This document shows, in pieces, positions 11,270 to 23,084 of a stretch of DNA of 64,000 nucleotides (positions are counted from its first letter, which is position 1; every line of letters begins with the position of its first letter). A model generated the notes under the pieces. That model was not told where the DNA came from. It made no database searches and saw only the letters and a list, made by a program, of their open reading frames with translations. Made by a program: the position numbers and the translations under genes. Source of the stretch: Candidula unifasciata (lineage: Eukaryota; Mollusca; Gastropoda; Stylommatophora; Geomitridae); NCBI GenBank assembly GCA_905116865.2, contig CAJHNH020008554.1:427751-491750 (forward strand), written 5' to 3'.

Positions 11270-11590
11270 CCGGAACGGCCTTTACTGTTCGCTTCCTTTA
11301 AAGTACTTTTCGGTGACTGATATTTCTGCGGTAAATCTTTTACGTGGTCGACCTCTGGCTCTGTTACCGTTGTATATGTATAACAGGGGGGCCCTGTCTG
11401 ATATTAGTCTCGCTAAGTGGCCAAACCATTTGATACAGTACATCTGTCCAGCCGCATTGACACAATAGTGAGACATGAGTGGCTCTGCACTTCTGAACCA
11501 CGCGAGCTTCATACAAATCTTTACACGTAACTTCTTTAAAATGACCCACAATATATGCAGAAAACCATACACTCCTTTTACAAATTCGCA
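11270..11590 (-). mobile_element. LINE reverse transcriptase tail (third family)
   Basis: The minus-strand frame carries KWFGHLARLISDRAP, then NRARGRPRKRF and ISVTEKYF. This is the WFGHxxR...RGRPRKR pattern seen near the C terminus of non-LTR retrotransposon ORF2 proteins. The same segment recurs at 37585-37870 on the minus strand. Confidence 0.8.
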
Positions 11591-12126
11591 CAGGATGCGA
11601 AGTAGGAGAAATTTATTATCTTTAACACAGAACTATTATCTTTTAACCTAGCAGTTCATGTATTACAAGTTGTTTCCCGGTGGCTTTGTCTGCAAACACG
11701 AGCGAGCCAGCTCTGTCGTCTGCAGATCAGCCCAATCAGACGATCAAGTGTCGAGTTCCCGCCGACACGCGTAAAACATAACATCCACTTGTTCTGAGAC
11801 CGCGTAAGAAAAATACACGCGTTAACTGCAACTGGTTATTGCCCGGTTATCGCAGGCATCCATTCTTTACTATCAGATGCCAGGAGTGTGTTAAATTGCA
11901 AGTGGTAAGCAGAACTTTCTAGCAACGATACAATAACGGAAACATGGGTTCTAAGTGTTAATTTGTAACCTTGTATTCTATCATGTTATCTGTTCTGGTT
12001 TAGAGTTGAAGTCAGTGGCCTTTTCAGAAGCTTGGGTTCTCAGTGTGGAAACCATAGACTCGGGAAGGTAGCAGTGAGTCAGTTATATAATGTGCCGAGA
12101 AACTGCCTCTGCTTCCGCTGCTGTCG
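11591..12126. other. Intron 1, unassigned
   Basis: No repeat family or coding homology recognised in this moderately GC-balanced segment. Confidence 0.5.
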
Positions 12127-12186
12127 GTTCTTCTTCTTCTTCTTCTTCTTCTTCTTCTTCTTCTTCTTCTTCTTCTTCTTCTTCTT

Positions 12187-12217
<31 letters not shown>

Positions 12218-12260
12218 TCCTCCTCCTAATCCTCATTTTCCTCCTCCTCCTCTTCCTCTG
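12127..12260 (+). repeat. (TTC)n microsatellite
   Basis: Pure TTC to about 12216, then CTC/CTT-rich. Unlike the tracts at 17.7, 53.4 and 63.5 kb, no SINE A body follows directly. Confidence 0.97.
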
Positions 12261-12802
12261 CTCTCTCTTATTCCCCTTCCTCCTCCTACTCCGCATCATT
12301 ACCATCATCCATCTTCGCCTTCGTCCTTACACTATGATCATGTTATGCCCAATATACAGCGTTCCCAATCGACCCCCCCCCTTCCCCCCCCCCCTCTTCA
12401 GTTCTCTTGTATCATGTGCAATCTTTGAACTCTTGTGTATGGAACCCACCCCAGAAACACAAGGCCTCACAACAATATACGCAGCAAAGATTTCTTTTGG
12501 ACGTCCCCACTTCACCAATCCATTTTTTTCTCTCCATATTTTAGTGCTTACATTCTGACCCCTTGTCATCGACTTTCTCTTATGATTGATGATACCAATG
12601 GTTTTCCGGATACAACAGTTTTCTTTGCCTAAAAAAAATGTATTCCATTTAATGTTGATTATTGTCCTGGTGCGTTTGTTTGTGAATACCTTTGACTGTT
12701 GTTGCATTCAGTTGGTGATTCTCCAACTTTCCCTACCTGACTTTAGAGTTACAATAACATTAGAACTAAAAATACGTCACTCTGTTTTCAATTTGTACAA
12801 AT
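12261..12802. other. Intron 1, unassigned
   Basis: Pyrimidine-rich at first, with two oligo-C runs at about 12369-12402, then ordinary sequence. Short overlapping frames are uninformative. Confidence 0.45.
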
Positions 12803-13194
<392 letters not shown>

Positions 13195-13293
13195 GTGTGT
13201 GTGTCTGCGGGCAACATTCATATATGACCGACACCTGTCCCTCTTTCAAGACAATAAATAGTGTTCAATTTGTGCTGCGAGGAGGAATGGAAC

Positions 13294-13460
13294 TCACAGC
13301 TCATGGCGATGGCGAGTGCGACTAGCAAGACCGGCCCTCCCTAACGGTCTTCCATAATTATAGCATGGGATTTCAAGACTGTTGTTGTGAACGTTTGAGT
13401 TTAGTCTATTTCTTCTCAGAGGCTCAGCTCTCATCCTTTCTACAATCATTTCATTTTTCA
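13294..13460 (-). mobile_element. LINE 3' end with finger-like terminus
   Basis: The minus-strand peptide ends RAGLASRTRHRHEL then stop, preceded by PCYNYGR. It is homologous to the terminus at 5508-5582, but the second Cys is replaced and one His is Arg. Upstream coding (MIVERMRAE) also matches. Confidence 0.8.
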
Positions 13461-14499
13461 TTCTCATTCCCTTCCTGTTGTCTATATGTGTGTGTATACT
13501 TTTCTTCTGTAATCCCTCCCACCCCCCCCCCTTTTTTTTTTTTTTAAACCCCAATCCAGTCCACATATATCGCGCGACTAACACCTTCTCCTGTCAACGA
13601 ACTCCAGAGGTTCCTAAGTCGACGCCTGTCTGACAAATCCTTGACTACAATTATCAACAACAATTGGGGAACATAATTTGACCATAGGCCAGCTGTACTC
13701 TCCTGACCCTGGGTTTTACCCCAGGGTAACAGTACTTAATCTCTTGTGCCAGTGTCTGGGTGGTTGTATCCGAGGCGACTACGAGTGTATTGTCGTCGCC
13801 ACATTAACGGATTATATGCCTTTTCTCACCTGGGTGAATTGAGCTATTTTCTTTTGTAATGATTGGAAATTCTGTCTGCTAGGTTTAGTTATAAATTATA
13901 TTGCTGCTTTTATTTTTTTTTTAAATTTACAGATCACAGATTTGTGACGCACACACAAACACGCACTTTACAAGTATACGAAACATCATGAAAAGATGCA
14001 GAGCAAATGAAAAGTAGAAATAGGGTGCTTCACTTTATTACGAACAAAAACGAAAAATTGAGCGTGGTGCCTAGAGGTATTTCATCAGAATATTACAGGA
14101 ATATACATTACCACAAACAAGAACAAGAATACACAAATCCCTAACCTAGATGTCTCAGAGAGGATCACATATTGTCTGGCCAGCTGAATATCTTACACGT
14201 TTGAGACCACCGGAAATAAATACTAATTAGAAGTACAAAATATTTAAACGGCAAGAGCCGTAACTCATAAATATTAGATAAAACTGTGTTGGGTGTTAAG
14301 TCCCCTGAGCTAATCAGAACCCTCCATGAGCAGATGTATTACCAGTCACACGGTAGGGAAGCAGCATTTCCGCGCAATAGTGCAATGAATATTTTTCCGA
14401 AGTTATGACACGTCATCAGCGGTATCGTGTTCTTCTGCTCACCTTTCATTCAGGGCTGACAGTCGAGATCTTCATTCCATCACCGCCACTGCCTGTCCC
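13461..14499. other. Intron 1, unassigned
   Basis: No family recognised. A short oligo-C/oligo-T junction lies at 13521-13545. A small inverted repeat (accctggg / cccagggt) lies near 13698-13728. Confidence 0.45.
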
Positions 14500-14585
14500 A
14501 AGCCTGCTTTCCTAAACTTTACCTGGTACAAATTTAAGGCTGAATCGACCTGACAGCTAAGGTCATTTTATGACAACCTCTTCTG
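14500..14585 (-). mobile_element. SINE B central fragment
   Basis: Shows ctttacctggtacaaattta, then ggctgaatcgacctgacagc and aaggtcatttt, matching the SINE B mid-section. Both ends are missing. Confidence 0.65.
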
Positions 14586-14791
14586 CTCCCTTCCTCCAAT
14601 AATGGTTGGCTCGAACTATAATTGAGTTAACAGTTTTTGAGAAACCACTACTCCTCGATGTTCAGATCCGGGAGAATTTCGTGTTTTTTTTCCTGTTCTC
14701 GGTAAACGTTATTCCACTGATCTTCATGTAACAATTAAGTTCAAAAGCTATGATTTTCTTTTTCTGCGAAATAGTTTATGACTTTCCTGCG

Positions 14792-15076
14792 TGGGTTCCG
14801 GTGCCCCGTTGTAGGGAAAACAAGAATAGACCGTCTTCCCTAACAAGCATGCCTTGAGAGTCGACAAATTCGGGTTTTTTCGAAGTCGGGGTGCTTCTGC
14901 ATGAGAGGCAAGAATCCAGCAATCTGTAGACAAGTAAGTCAGACCTGTCTGTAAAACGGATGTACACGCAACGCTAAGGTTCTGGAACAAGACTAACATC
15001 AAGAGGTAAACGAAGAACCAAAACTTTCCGCCGCCGTTTACAGCCGGTGAATACAAAAGAAAAGAAGAAGTTTATG
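14792..15076 (+). mobile_element. SINE A
   Basis: Sense copy from gtgggttccggtgccccgtt through caagaatagaccgtcttccc and ggatgtacacgcaacgctaa to a short aaagaaaagaagaag tail. Confidence 0.87.
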
Positions 15077-15751
15077 ACTCGCAAACCTATTCTGCCATTT
15101 AAAAAAAAAAAAATGCATGTTCTCAATATCCCTAAAATCTCTTTAACAGACCTTACGTCCTGAACCAACTAACATACCTTCACCACCACTCGAAGAGTTG
15201 GCGGGGTAGGAACAATACTCAATATTTTCCTAACCCATGCATTACCCTGACTTCAAAACCCAGCTGAATGATGAATCGGGCGCCCAATACACACAGTCCG
15301 ACCCCGACTGCTCGTACAGTACCTCTTGTTGATCCTTGCTGACTAACCAAATATGGCTTTCTTGGGGTTGACAGTGGCCGGGATGTGCACTGTTTGAACT
15401 GGGCCTTCAGTAGAGGTATCTCTGTGGCTCGTTAGGAAGACGGCAAAAGATGTTGACTCCCGAGAAGTGAACCCGATTTGGGAGGGAGAAATGGGCTGGT
15501 GATAAGTTTTTAAGAGCAAAATAGAGGAGGAGTGGTTTTTAGTATGAAGAAAGAAGAAATAGTTCTTAGCTGTTCCACAGAAATAGAGGTTTACTGGTGA
15601 TCTCAACTTAAAAAAGGAAAACGAATAAAAAAGGGGGTTGGGGGGGGGGGGGGGGGGGGGGCAGGATTGCAGGAATTTAGGTCTGAGCATATGGGAAGAA
15701 GGACGCGCAATACATATAATAACAACAATAGTACTGAAATCCCATACTCTG
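15077..15751. other. Intron 1, unassigned, with oligo-G run
   Basis: No gene recognised. A G-run of about 22 bases lies at about 15640-15661. The 170-residue minus-strand frame (15343-15855) crosses this run and has no domain. Confidence 0.45.
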
Positions 15752-16140
15752 AAGTTTGAACAACGGATCCATATCATGGCACACGGGTAGTAATCCATAA
15801 ATGCTTCTAACTCAAGTCTGAAGAAGCTTAGCACAGTGCACAGACTCCGTAGCACCAGCGAGGATTCTGCAATACTTTGGGTAGATTTTCAACTCTAAAT
15901 TCTGCCCGGGCAACGCTGTTAAGCTAATCTTTTCGATTTCCAACTGCCAGGGGATTTTTTACGTGCGCAACAATGCACACGGGCGTCCGATCTCACTACC
16001 CAGAGACCAGTGGGAATTACTAGAAGTCCAAGTCCACATGAAAAAAAAACCTAGCCCTTACCGGGGATTGAACTTGGAACCTCCAGCACTCGAGGCTGAC
16101 ATCATGCCTCAAGAATATGCAGCTCCCCTCCCATACTCTA
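15752..16140 (-). mobile_element. SINE C, long copy
   Basis: Aligns along its length with 27745-28125. Its right end reads ggggattgaacttggaacct then ccagcactcgaggctgacat. On the minus strand this gives a tRNA-like head with a B-box-like gttcaatcccc. A tRNA-derived SINE of about 390 bp is the best interpretation. Confidence 0.75.
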
Positions 16141-16265
16141 AAAGTGGAAGACTTTTCCTAACGAACTTAACGAGGGCGGGTCTTGCCAGTCATACTGGCC
16201 ACTACCATGGAATATGATCCCTATGCCTCCCCGAAGTACAGTATAACCCTGTTCTTTGAAAAGCC
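16128..16265 (+). mobile_element. LINE 3' end with finger-like terminus
   Basis: The frame ends TRAGLASHTGHYHGI then stop, homologous to 5508-5582. Both expected Cys codons are replaced here. It abuts the head of SINE C, so the two insertions are adjacent or nested. Confidence 0.75.
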
Positions 16266-16329
16266 GGAAAGGTGCCAAGAAATACAGATACAAATGTCTG
16301 GATCTTCCGTCTGTCAAAATCCGACCCTA

Positions 16330-16975
16330 GTGGCAATCCGCCTCTGAAATAAACCCTCAGTAACAACCCGCCGCGGAAATCCTATCTCAGTAACAACCCG
16401 TCGCGAGAATTAAATCCCAGTAACAAACTGGCATCAGAAATAAAATCCCAGTAACAACCCGCCGCGGAAATCAAATCCCAGTAACAACCCGCCGCGGAAA
16501 TCCTATCTCAGTAACAACCCGTCGCGAGAATTAAATCCCAGTAACAAACTGGCATCAGAAATAAAATCCCAGTAACAACCCGCCGCGGAAATCAAATCCC
16601 AGTAACAACCCGCCGCGGAAATCCTATCTCAGTAACAACCCGTCGCGAGAATTAAATCCCAGTAACAAACTGGCATCAGAAATAAAATCCCAGTAACAGC
16701 TCGTAACGGAAATCAAATCCCAATAACAAACCGCCGCGGAAATCAAACCTAAGTAACAACCCGCCGCGGAAATTACACCCAAGTAACAACCCACCGCGGA
16801 AATCAAACCCAAGTAACAACCCGCCGCGGAAATCAAACCCAAGTAACAACCCGCCGCGGAAATGAAACATAAGAAACAACCCGCCGCGGAAATGAAACCT
16901 AAGTAACAACCCGCCGCGGAAATAAAACCTAAGTAACAACCCGCCTCGGAAATCAAACCTAAGTAATAACCCCAT
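16330..16975 (+). repeat. 30-bp tandem array with 121-bp higher-order repeat
   Basis: The basic unit is about 30 bp with core agtaacaacccgccgcggaa. In the left part a four-unit block repeats three times, marked by cctatct at 16381, 16502 and 16623 (121-bp period). The right part has simpler 30-bp units. The Gly-Leu-Leu-rich minus-strand frames are repeat artefacts. Confidence 0.93.
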
Positions 16976-17039
16976 TTTTTCAGTCCTTATCTAGTAGATT
17001 TGTCAATACGCCTTTTTCTAATGTTCAATTTGGACAGCT

Positions 17040-17185
17040 CTCGTTTTTGGTGCTGCGAAAGCAACAAGACACTCTAGGTGAATTGGATATGAAAGCACAC
17101 AGGACTGAAGAACTGGCTAGAGAAGGACTTTCAGGCGTGCTGGGTGAGAGCGACCGAATCTGCTTACTGATGATGATGATGGCAT
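17040..17185 (+). mobile_element. LINE 3' tail
   Basis: Contains atatgaaagcacacaggact, gaagaactggctagagaagg and gagagcgaccgaatctgctt, then gatgatgatga. This matches the 3' ends at 21170-21385, 43036-43205 and 60595-60850. Confidence 0.75.
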
Positions 17186-17713
17186 CTCATACAGCAAAAT
17201 AATACACCGTTTCTTCTAGGACGTTATAAAGAATACACAGCTAACTGTTTAAGTGTTCAAAAATGAACAAACAACAACCCGTTTTGATGACAATAGGTGT
17301 ACTATTGTAGCGCCCTACTGACGCCAAATTTCCATGTCTAAACATTCCGAATTCTGCGGACGATAATTAAAACAAAAATATTATTTTAACTTTATAAAAG
17401 ACTTCTCATGAACAGACAGATAGGGCAATATTTGCTTCATTCTAATGGCGAAACCGTAGATGGTGTTTGTCTTTTGATCTTGTAAATAACTCAGGGATGG
17501 TAGAGGTGTTTGCTCGTTTTTTCAGGCTGTTTGCTTGAGCAAACACCGGGTTACCACAGCCGTGTGCATGGCGCGAAATGGTAATTCTGTACAAGTCAGT
17601 GAAACGGTGACTGTACACATGTTATGAAATAAGGAATTCGGGCAAATCTGTAAGAAAATATCTTATGTCATTGGATAAGAAAATGTGTACATGTCTGTGA
17701 TGAAAGGAGACAT
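17186..17713. other. Intron 1, unassigned
   Basis: No homology recognised. The interval is ordinary AT-leaning sequence up to the TTC tract. Confidence 0.5.
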
Positions 17714-17960
17714 CTTCTTCTTCTTCTTCTTCTTCTTCTTCTTCTTCTTCTTCTTCTTCTTCTTCTTCTTCTTCTTCTTTCTTCCTCTTCCTCTTTCTTC
17801 CTCTTCTTCTTTCTTCCTCTTCTTCTTTCTTCCTCTTCTTCTTCTTGTTCTTGTTCTTGTTCTTGTTCTTCTTCTTCTTCTTCTTCTTCTTCTTCTTCTT
17901 CTTCTTCTTCTTCTTCTTCTTCTTCTTCTTCTTCTTCTTCTTCTTCTTCTTCTTCTTTTT
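17714..17960 (+). repeat. (TTC)n microsatellite fused to SINE A
   Basis: About 245 bp of TTC with TCC and TTG variants. It runs without a break into gcgttcacaggctgtaaact, the tail-proximal end of the SINE A copy at 17961-18255. Confidence 0.97.
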
Positions 17961-18255
17961 CTTCGCGTTCACAGGCTGTAAACTCCAGCATAACTTCTGG
18001 TTGTTCATCCATTTCTCGACTCTAGCCCTGTTATAGAAACTGAGTGTTGCGTGCACATCCTTTTCACAGGTATAACTCATTTGCATGCAGACTGTTGGTT
18101 TCTTGCCTCTCATGCGTATGTACTCCTACTTCGAAGGAAGCTCCCAACTAGTCAATTCTTACGACAAGCTTGTTGGGGGGGGGGGGGGGGACAGTGGTAA
18201 TACTTGTCCCCCCCTACCCCAGCCCCACAACGGGGCCCCGGAACCCACAGGCGGA
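17961..18255 (-). mobile_element. SINE A with internal G-run
   Basis: Near full-length. The usual gcttgttggggaggcag block has expanded to a G-run of about 16 at 18175-18190. It ends at cggggccccggaacccacag. Confidence 0.88.
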
Positions 18256-18364
18256 GTTAAGTTAGTGTGAAGACACATGTGAGCAGTAGAATAAGTAAAT
18301 GTTTGTTAGTAAGGGCATTAGCTGGCGTTTCTGTATCATAGCACGCGCCACCTTTAATTAGGGA

Positions 18365-19493
18365 GAGCATATTTCGTTAAGAGAATGTGTCTACCTTTGT
18401 GAGATAAGACATATGTCGATAAGATAATGTGTATATGTTTGTGAGATAAGGACATATGTCGATAAGATAATGTGTATAGGTTTGTGAGATAAGGACAAAT
18501 ATCGATAAGATAATGGGTATAGGTTTGTGAGATAAGACATATGTCGATAAGATAATGTGTATAGGTTTGTGAGATAAGGACAAATATCGATAAGATAATG
18601 GGTATAGGTTTGTGAGATAAGGACATATATCGATAAGATAATGGGTATAGGTTTGTGAGATAAGACATATATCGATAAGATAATGGGTATAGGTTTGTGA
18701 GATAAGACATATATCGATAAGATAATGGGTGTAGGTTTGTGAGATAAGGACACATGTCGCTAAGAGAATGTGTATAGGTTTGTGAGATAAGGACATATGA
18801 CGATAAGAGAATGTGTATAGGTTTGTGAGATAAGACATATATCGATAAGAGAATGTGTATAGGTTTGTGAGATAAGACATGTGTCAATAAGAGAATGCGT
18901 ATACGTGTGTGAGATAAGACATATGTCGATAAGAGAATGTGTATAGGTTTTTGAGATCAGACATATGTCGATAGGAGAATGTGTATAGGTTTGTGAGATA
19001 AGGACATATGTTGAAAGGAGAATGTGTATAGGTTTGTGAGATAAGGACATATGTCGATGGGATAATGTGTATAGGTTTGTGAGATAAGACATATGTCGAT
19101 AAGATAATGGGTATAGGTTTGTGCGATAAGATATATGTCGATGGGATAATGTGTATAGGTTTGTGAGATAAGGACATATGTCGATAAGAGAATGTGTATA
19201 GGTTTGTGAGATAAGACATATGTCGATAAGATAATGGGTATACGTGTGCGAGATAAGACATATGTCGATAAGAGAATGTGTATAGGTTTGTGAGTTGATG
19301 ACATATACAGATAAGAGAATGTGTATACGTTTGTGAGATAACGACATACGTTGATAAGATAATTTGTATAGATTTGTGAGATAAGGACATATGTTGATAA
19401 GATGATGTGTATAGGTTTGTGAGAGAAGGTCATATGTTGATAAGACAATGTATATAGGTTTGTGAGATAAGGACATATGTCGTCAAGAGATCT
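18365..19493 (+). repeat. 42-43 bp tandem array (about 26 units)
   Basis: Units contain tgtataggtttgtgagataa and gacatatgtcgataaga, with one-base length alternation (gataagaca or gataaggaca) and subtypes (gtgtata or gggtata). Overlapping Leu-Ser-His-Lys-Pro frames on the minus strand result from the period and are not genes. Confidence 0.96.
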
Positions 19494-19717
19494 TATGCAT
19501 GTTTCTTCCTGTTTTTTTTTTTTTTTTTTTTCAAGAAGTCGAACTTATAAGTTTTCATGAATTGTTATGTTTGAGAAATAACTACCAGAGACACGAAGGT
19601 ATAAGAGGATTTTGCATGAGACTGCTGAGAGCTTTTGCTCCATTCTAAAGGTAAATTTCTAAGGACCGTTTTCACGCTTTTGTCTCATTGAGCATATAGT
19701 GCTGGATCTGTATTTTT

Positions 19718-19908
19718 ATAGAACATTCGGCACTCGATGAATAATGCGCACCACACCAATCACCTTTACTTTCCAATACAATATACCTGGTATCTATTTT
19801 AGGTTGGGTCAACCTTAGAGCCAAGATCAGTTCTGAACCAAATCAGACTAACCCTAGAATTTCGGGCCGACAGATGAGCTTTTAGCCACTACGCTACCAC
19901 GGCTCCCT
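19718..19908 (-). mobile_element. SINE B, diverged
   Basis: The 3' part reads tatagaacattcggcactcg. The tRNA-like head at the right end reads gagcttttagccactacgct then accacggctccc, the reverse complement of an A-box region. Confidence 0.8.
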
Positions 19909-19914
19909 TATGCT

Positions 19915-20060
19915 CTACTTCTTCTTCTGCCTTTCTATCCCCCAATATAGCATAGGCCCTTAACCAACTCACGCCAAGTCGTTCTATCCTTCGCCATTAC
20001 ATGGAGCTCTCCCCATGTTCTCCCTATCTTTCTAACTTCATTCTCCAGCTCTCTTCTCCA
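19915..20060 (-). mobile_element. LINE 3' tail
   Basis: The minus strand encodes a degraded version of the RTTWRxLVxGLCYIG tail, matching 1018-1085 and 23085-23190. Confidence 0.7.
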
Positions 20061-20544
20061 TTGGGAACTGTGAGAGGTGGATGAGAAATTTGGAATTTAA
20101 CCCTTAAAGCGACAGTGATCACCGAAAGCTGTCAAGAGTTTTGCAGTCAAGCGCATCTGCTTGGATACCCAGCCTAGTGAGCACGTGACAGGATACGGAA
20201 ATTCTTGGGACGCCATATTGGTTCCTTTCTATCGGATCCCTACTCTCGCGAGATTTATTGATTAAGCACGGTAACAGCGTTACTAGCCAGTGCGATTGTT
20301 CTGATAGGTCTCCTGGGAGTTCTGTGATGGACAGATGGAAGCAAAGGAGAAGTAAAGGTGGATAGTAAGTAGACTTCGACACCGAGATTCATGGATATTT
20401 AGAGATTGCCAAGACATTTTTACACGCTTTAATAGATACCATCTGCGGAGTGTTGTTGTTTTCCTTAGATAATATCCAAATACTGTAGCAGTGTTTGGCA
20501 ATTAGTAGGATTCTCTCTCAAAGACATTGTTGTTTAGGTATTAG
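20061..20544. other. Intron 1, unassigned
   Basis: Nothing recognised. Two minus-strand frames (20119-20382, 20283-20501) have no known domains. Confidence 0.45.
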
Positions 20545-20830
20545 TAAAGTATAGCTAAGTAAACTATACTAAAGTAAAGTAAAGTATAGTGAAGTAAATT
20601 AAAGTATAGTAAACAATTGTAATGTATATTAAAGTACAATATATTAAAGTGAAGTTCAGTAAAATAAAGCAAAGTATAGTATAATAAAATGTACTAAAGT
20701 GAAGTATAGTATATTAAAGTATATAAAAGTGAAGTATAGTAAAATAAAGTATAGTATAGTAAACTATTTTAAAGTATACTAAAGTTAAATTATATAAAAG
20801 TCAGGTATAGTAAAGTAAAGTAAAGCAATG
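20545..20830 (+). repeat. (AAAGT)n-like array at a SINE B 3' tail
   Basis: Degenerate pentanucleotide-based repeat (aaagtaaagtatagt variants) that runs directly into the 3' end of the minus-strand SINE B at 20831. Other SINE B copies show short versions of the same tail. Confidence 0.85.
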
Positions 20831-21049
20831 GGCCCCTTCCACACCAGGAGCGTTTGATGCTAGATTCCTATTTTCAAGACAAATCGGCACCAGACAAATG
20901 ATGAGGTAAACATCGCACCAGTTGCCTTTGCTTCTCAGTACTTTTTCTGGTACCTATTATAGGATGGATTGACTAGGGAGGCTAATGTCAGTGAAGAATC
21001 GAAGCCCAGCCTTTCAAACCGACAGTCGAATGACAAGCCGCGGCTCCCA
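20831..21049 (-). mobile_element. SINE B, full-length but diverged
   Basis: Begins with gggccccttccacaccagga, the family 3' end, and ends in a tRNA-like head (gaatgacaagccgcggctcc). Confidence 0.82.
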
Positions 21050-21169
21050 TTTGCGTGTTACCTCAATACCAGCAATGGCAAGTGACCAACATTCATACCA
21101 GAAACAGCACGTTGTCGTATTTCCAAAACAATTCTCCTCGCATTATTAAAGGTCTGAATGTTTTTTTTA

Positions 21170-21385
21170 ATGGCGGATTAGAAAAGATAATAACAGAAGG
21201 CATGGTACCATGAAGGAGGGGCAGGGGCCGACCAACACAAAGATGAGCGCAGGATATAAGTGAATCCTTGAGTATGAAAGTACATGAGGCGGGAGAGCTG
21301 GCGAGAGACCGAGTTTATTTCAGGCAGACCGTGATGAGAGCGACGTTCTGCAAAGGACCTGCTACATGAGGATGACGATTTTCAT
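21170..21385 (+). mobile_element. LINE 3' tail
   Basis: Contains gaaggcatggtaccatgaag, gtatgaaagtacatgaggcg, gagagctggcgagagaccga and gagagcgacgttctgcaaag. The last block is identical to the end of the copy at 43036-43205. Confidence 0.78.
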
Positions 21386-21830
21386 AGTCAGTTTTAGCAT
21401 TTCCTAATAGAATAGAAGTGTCATTTTTATTCATCTAGAATACATTTACTATTTCAATTTATTATAATATAACATTACATAACATAACCCTTGACCCGTT
21501 AGGGTCGTGGAGGCGTATCGATGGAAGCACTAGCACATAAAACCAGCAATCTTCCGTTTCATGAATAAGTGTATGATAATTTAGTCCTGTCCATTTCTTG
21601 AGGTTGTTATTCCAGGTTTGTTCTTCTTTGCCCTCCTCTTCTTCCACCCCCCCCCCCCCGCCCCCCCCACTTTTCCTGTGTTTCCTGAAGCACAGTCTAC
21701 GCAATCGAATCATGACTCACCACATGCAAGAACCAAGCTAGCTTGCGACGTTTTACTACAATTGTTATACAGGTGACAAGGTAATTAAGTGATCGTAGGT
21801 TCCTGTTCCAGTGAAAACAACATAGAATAT
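21386..21830. other. Intron 1, unassigned, with oligo-C
   Basis: No family recognised. C-runs interrupted by a G lie at about 21647-21668. Confidence 0.45.
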
Positions 21831-22208
21831 CCATTATTGTCCCTTGTGGAAAAAACCCATCATTGTCCCTTGTGTGAAAAAAACCCCATCATTGTTCCTT
21901 GTGGAAAAAAACCCATCATTGTCACTTGTAGAAAAAAAACCATTATTGTCCCTTATGGGGAAAAAAAACAATCATTGTCCCTTGTGTGAAAAAAACACCC
22001 ATCATTGTCCCTTGTGGAAAAAAACCATCATTGTCCCTTGTGTGGAAAAAAAACCCTTCATTGTCCCCTGTGGGAAAAAAAATCCCTCATTGTCCCTTAG
22101 CGAAAAAACCTACCATTGCCCCTTGTGGAAAAACCCATCATTGTCCCCTGTGGGGGAAAAAACCCATCATTATCCCTTGTGGAAAAAAAAAACATTGTCC
22201 CTTGTGGA
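21831..22208 (+). repeat. 27-30 bp tandem array
   Basis: About 13 units of cattgtcccttgtggaaaa plus a variable A/C linker ending acccat. Unit length varies with the A-run. Confidence 0.93.
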
Positions 22209-22252
22209 AAAATCAGAAACAGACTGCAGTCTCAGTGGGTAGGTATATGATA

Positions 22253-22340
22253 GGGTCAAGGTAGCGCAATGGCTAGAATCTCACCTTTCGTGCAGAAAGT
22301 CGTGTGTTCGAACTGACCCTAGGTCAGTTATTAAAATCCA
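22253..22340 (+). mobile_element. tRNA-like SINE head (separate type)
   Basis: Reads gtagcgcaatggctagaatc, an A-box-like region, and gtgtgttcgaactgaccct, a B-box-like region. I found no paired acceptor stem, so this is a SINE head and not a functional tRNA. Confidence 0.65.
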
Positions 22341-22489
22341 CTTCAATATGTATTGGAACTATAATTTTCATACCGGCATCGATACCATCGGTCCCACTTT
22401 TAACATACAACTTGTTGCGAGAAGAGAATTAACTTGTCTAAGTCCTTGTATTGAAATTCAGCTCACCAGATGCTTTTTTTTCCATTTGT

Positions 22490-22504
22490 CTCTCTCTCTC
22501 TCTC

Positions 22505-22585
<81 letters not shown>
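22490..22585 (+). repeat. (CT)n microsatellite
   Basis: A nearly pure CT tract with two CTTT interruptions near its start. Confidence 0.97.
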
Positions 22586-22587
<2 letters not shown>

Positions 22588-23084
22588 AGCATTATCTCAG
22601 TATCACCGGTGACGACCCCTGGGGTTTCCGTTAAAAAAAATATAGCACTTGTCATCACAGTTCTGACACGAACCCACGGCCTTCAGAAGTCAAAATAAAG
22701 GCTTGCCATGGAGACACGCTGTAACTAACAAGTTACTACAATATGACCTCTTCCTATCCTGATATTAAGAAAGGAAATCGAAGGCAAGGTTTCAGCACCT
22801 ATGCCGCTCAGAAGAGAAGAACGGGAAATTTCATTAAATAAATCATTACAATTTAGTGCAGTGGTTCTCAAATTGGGTGCCGGGGGCGTATGCCTGGGGT
22901 GCCGCTGCAATAATCAAGAATTTTCCAAACCCTACTTCAGATCAGCGAGGGTCGCGCTTTAAAACAGAAACACGATGAAAGAAGCCAAGAAGAGTTCCGG
23001 ATGCAAGTGTATTCATAAAACAATGCTATTGGCAAGTCTACTGTGCATTTTCAAGAGAATGAAGATAAAGAGATGGGGAGGACA
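22586..23084. other. Intron 1 with a hAT-like end scrap
   Basis: At 22858-22925 the sequence gcagtggttctcaaattggg followed by a gtgccg-rich stretch resembles ends of common metazoan hAT elements. The remainder is unassigned. Confidence 0.45.

Noticed and set aside
13698..13728. Inverted repeat accctggg / cccagggt
   Set aside because: Short arms, one occurrence, no neighbouring feature; chance is enough.
18354..19476. Several overlapping minus-strand frames of up to 238 residues rich in Leu-Ser-His-Lys-Pro
   Set aside because: All three frames are open because the 42-43 bp unit lacks stops in each register. There is no single coding frame and no domain.
22253..22340. tRNA gene candidate
   Set aside because: A- and B-box-like motifs are present, but the flanks do not form an acceptor stem and the pattern matches SINE heads. 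The same applies to 58540-58620 and to the SINE B and G heads.
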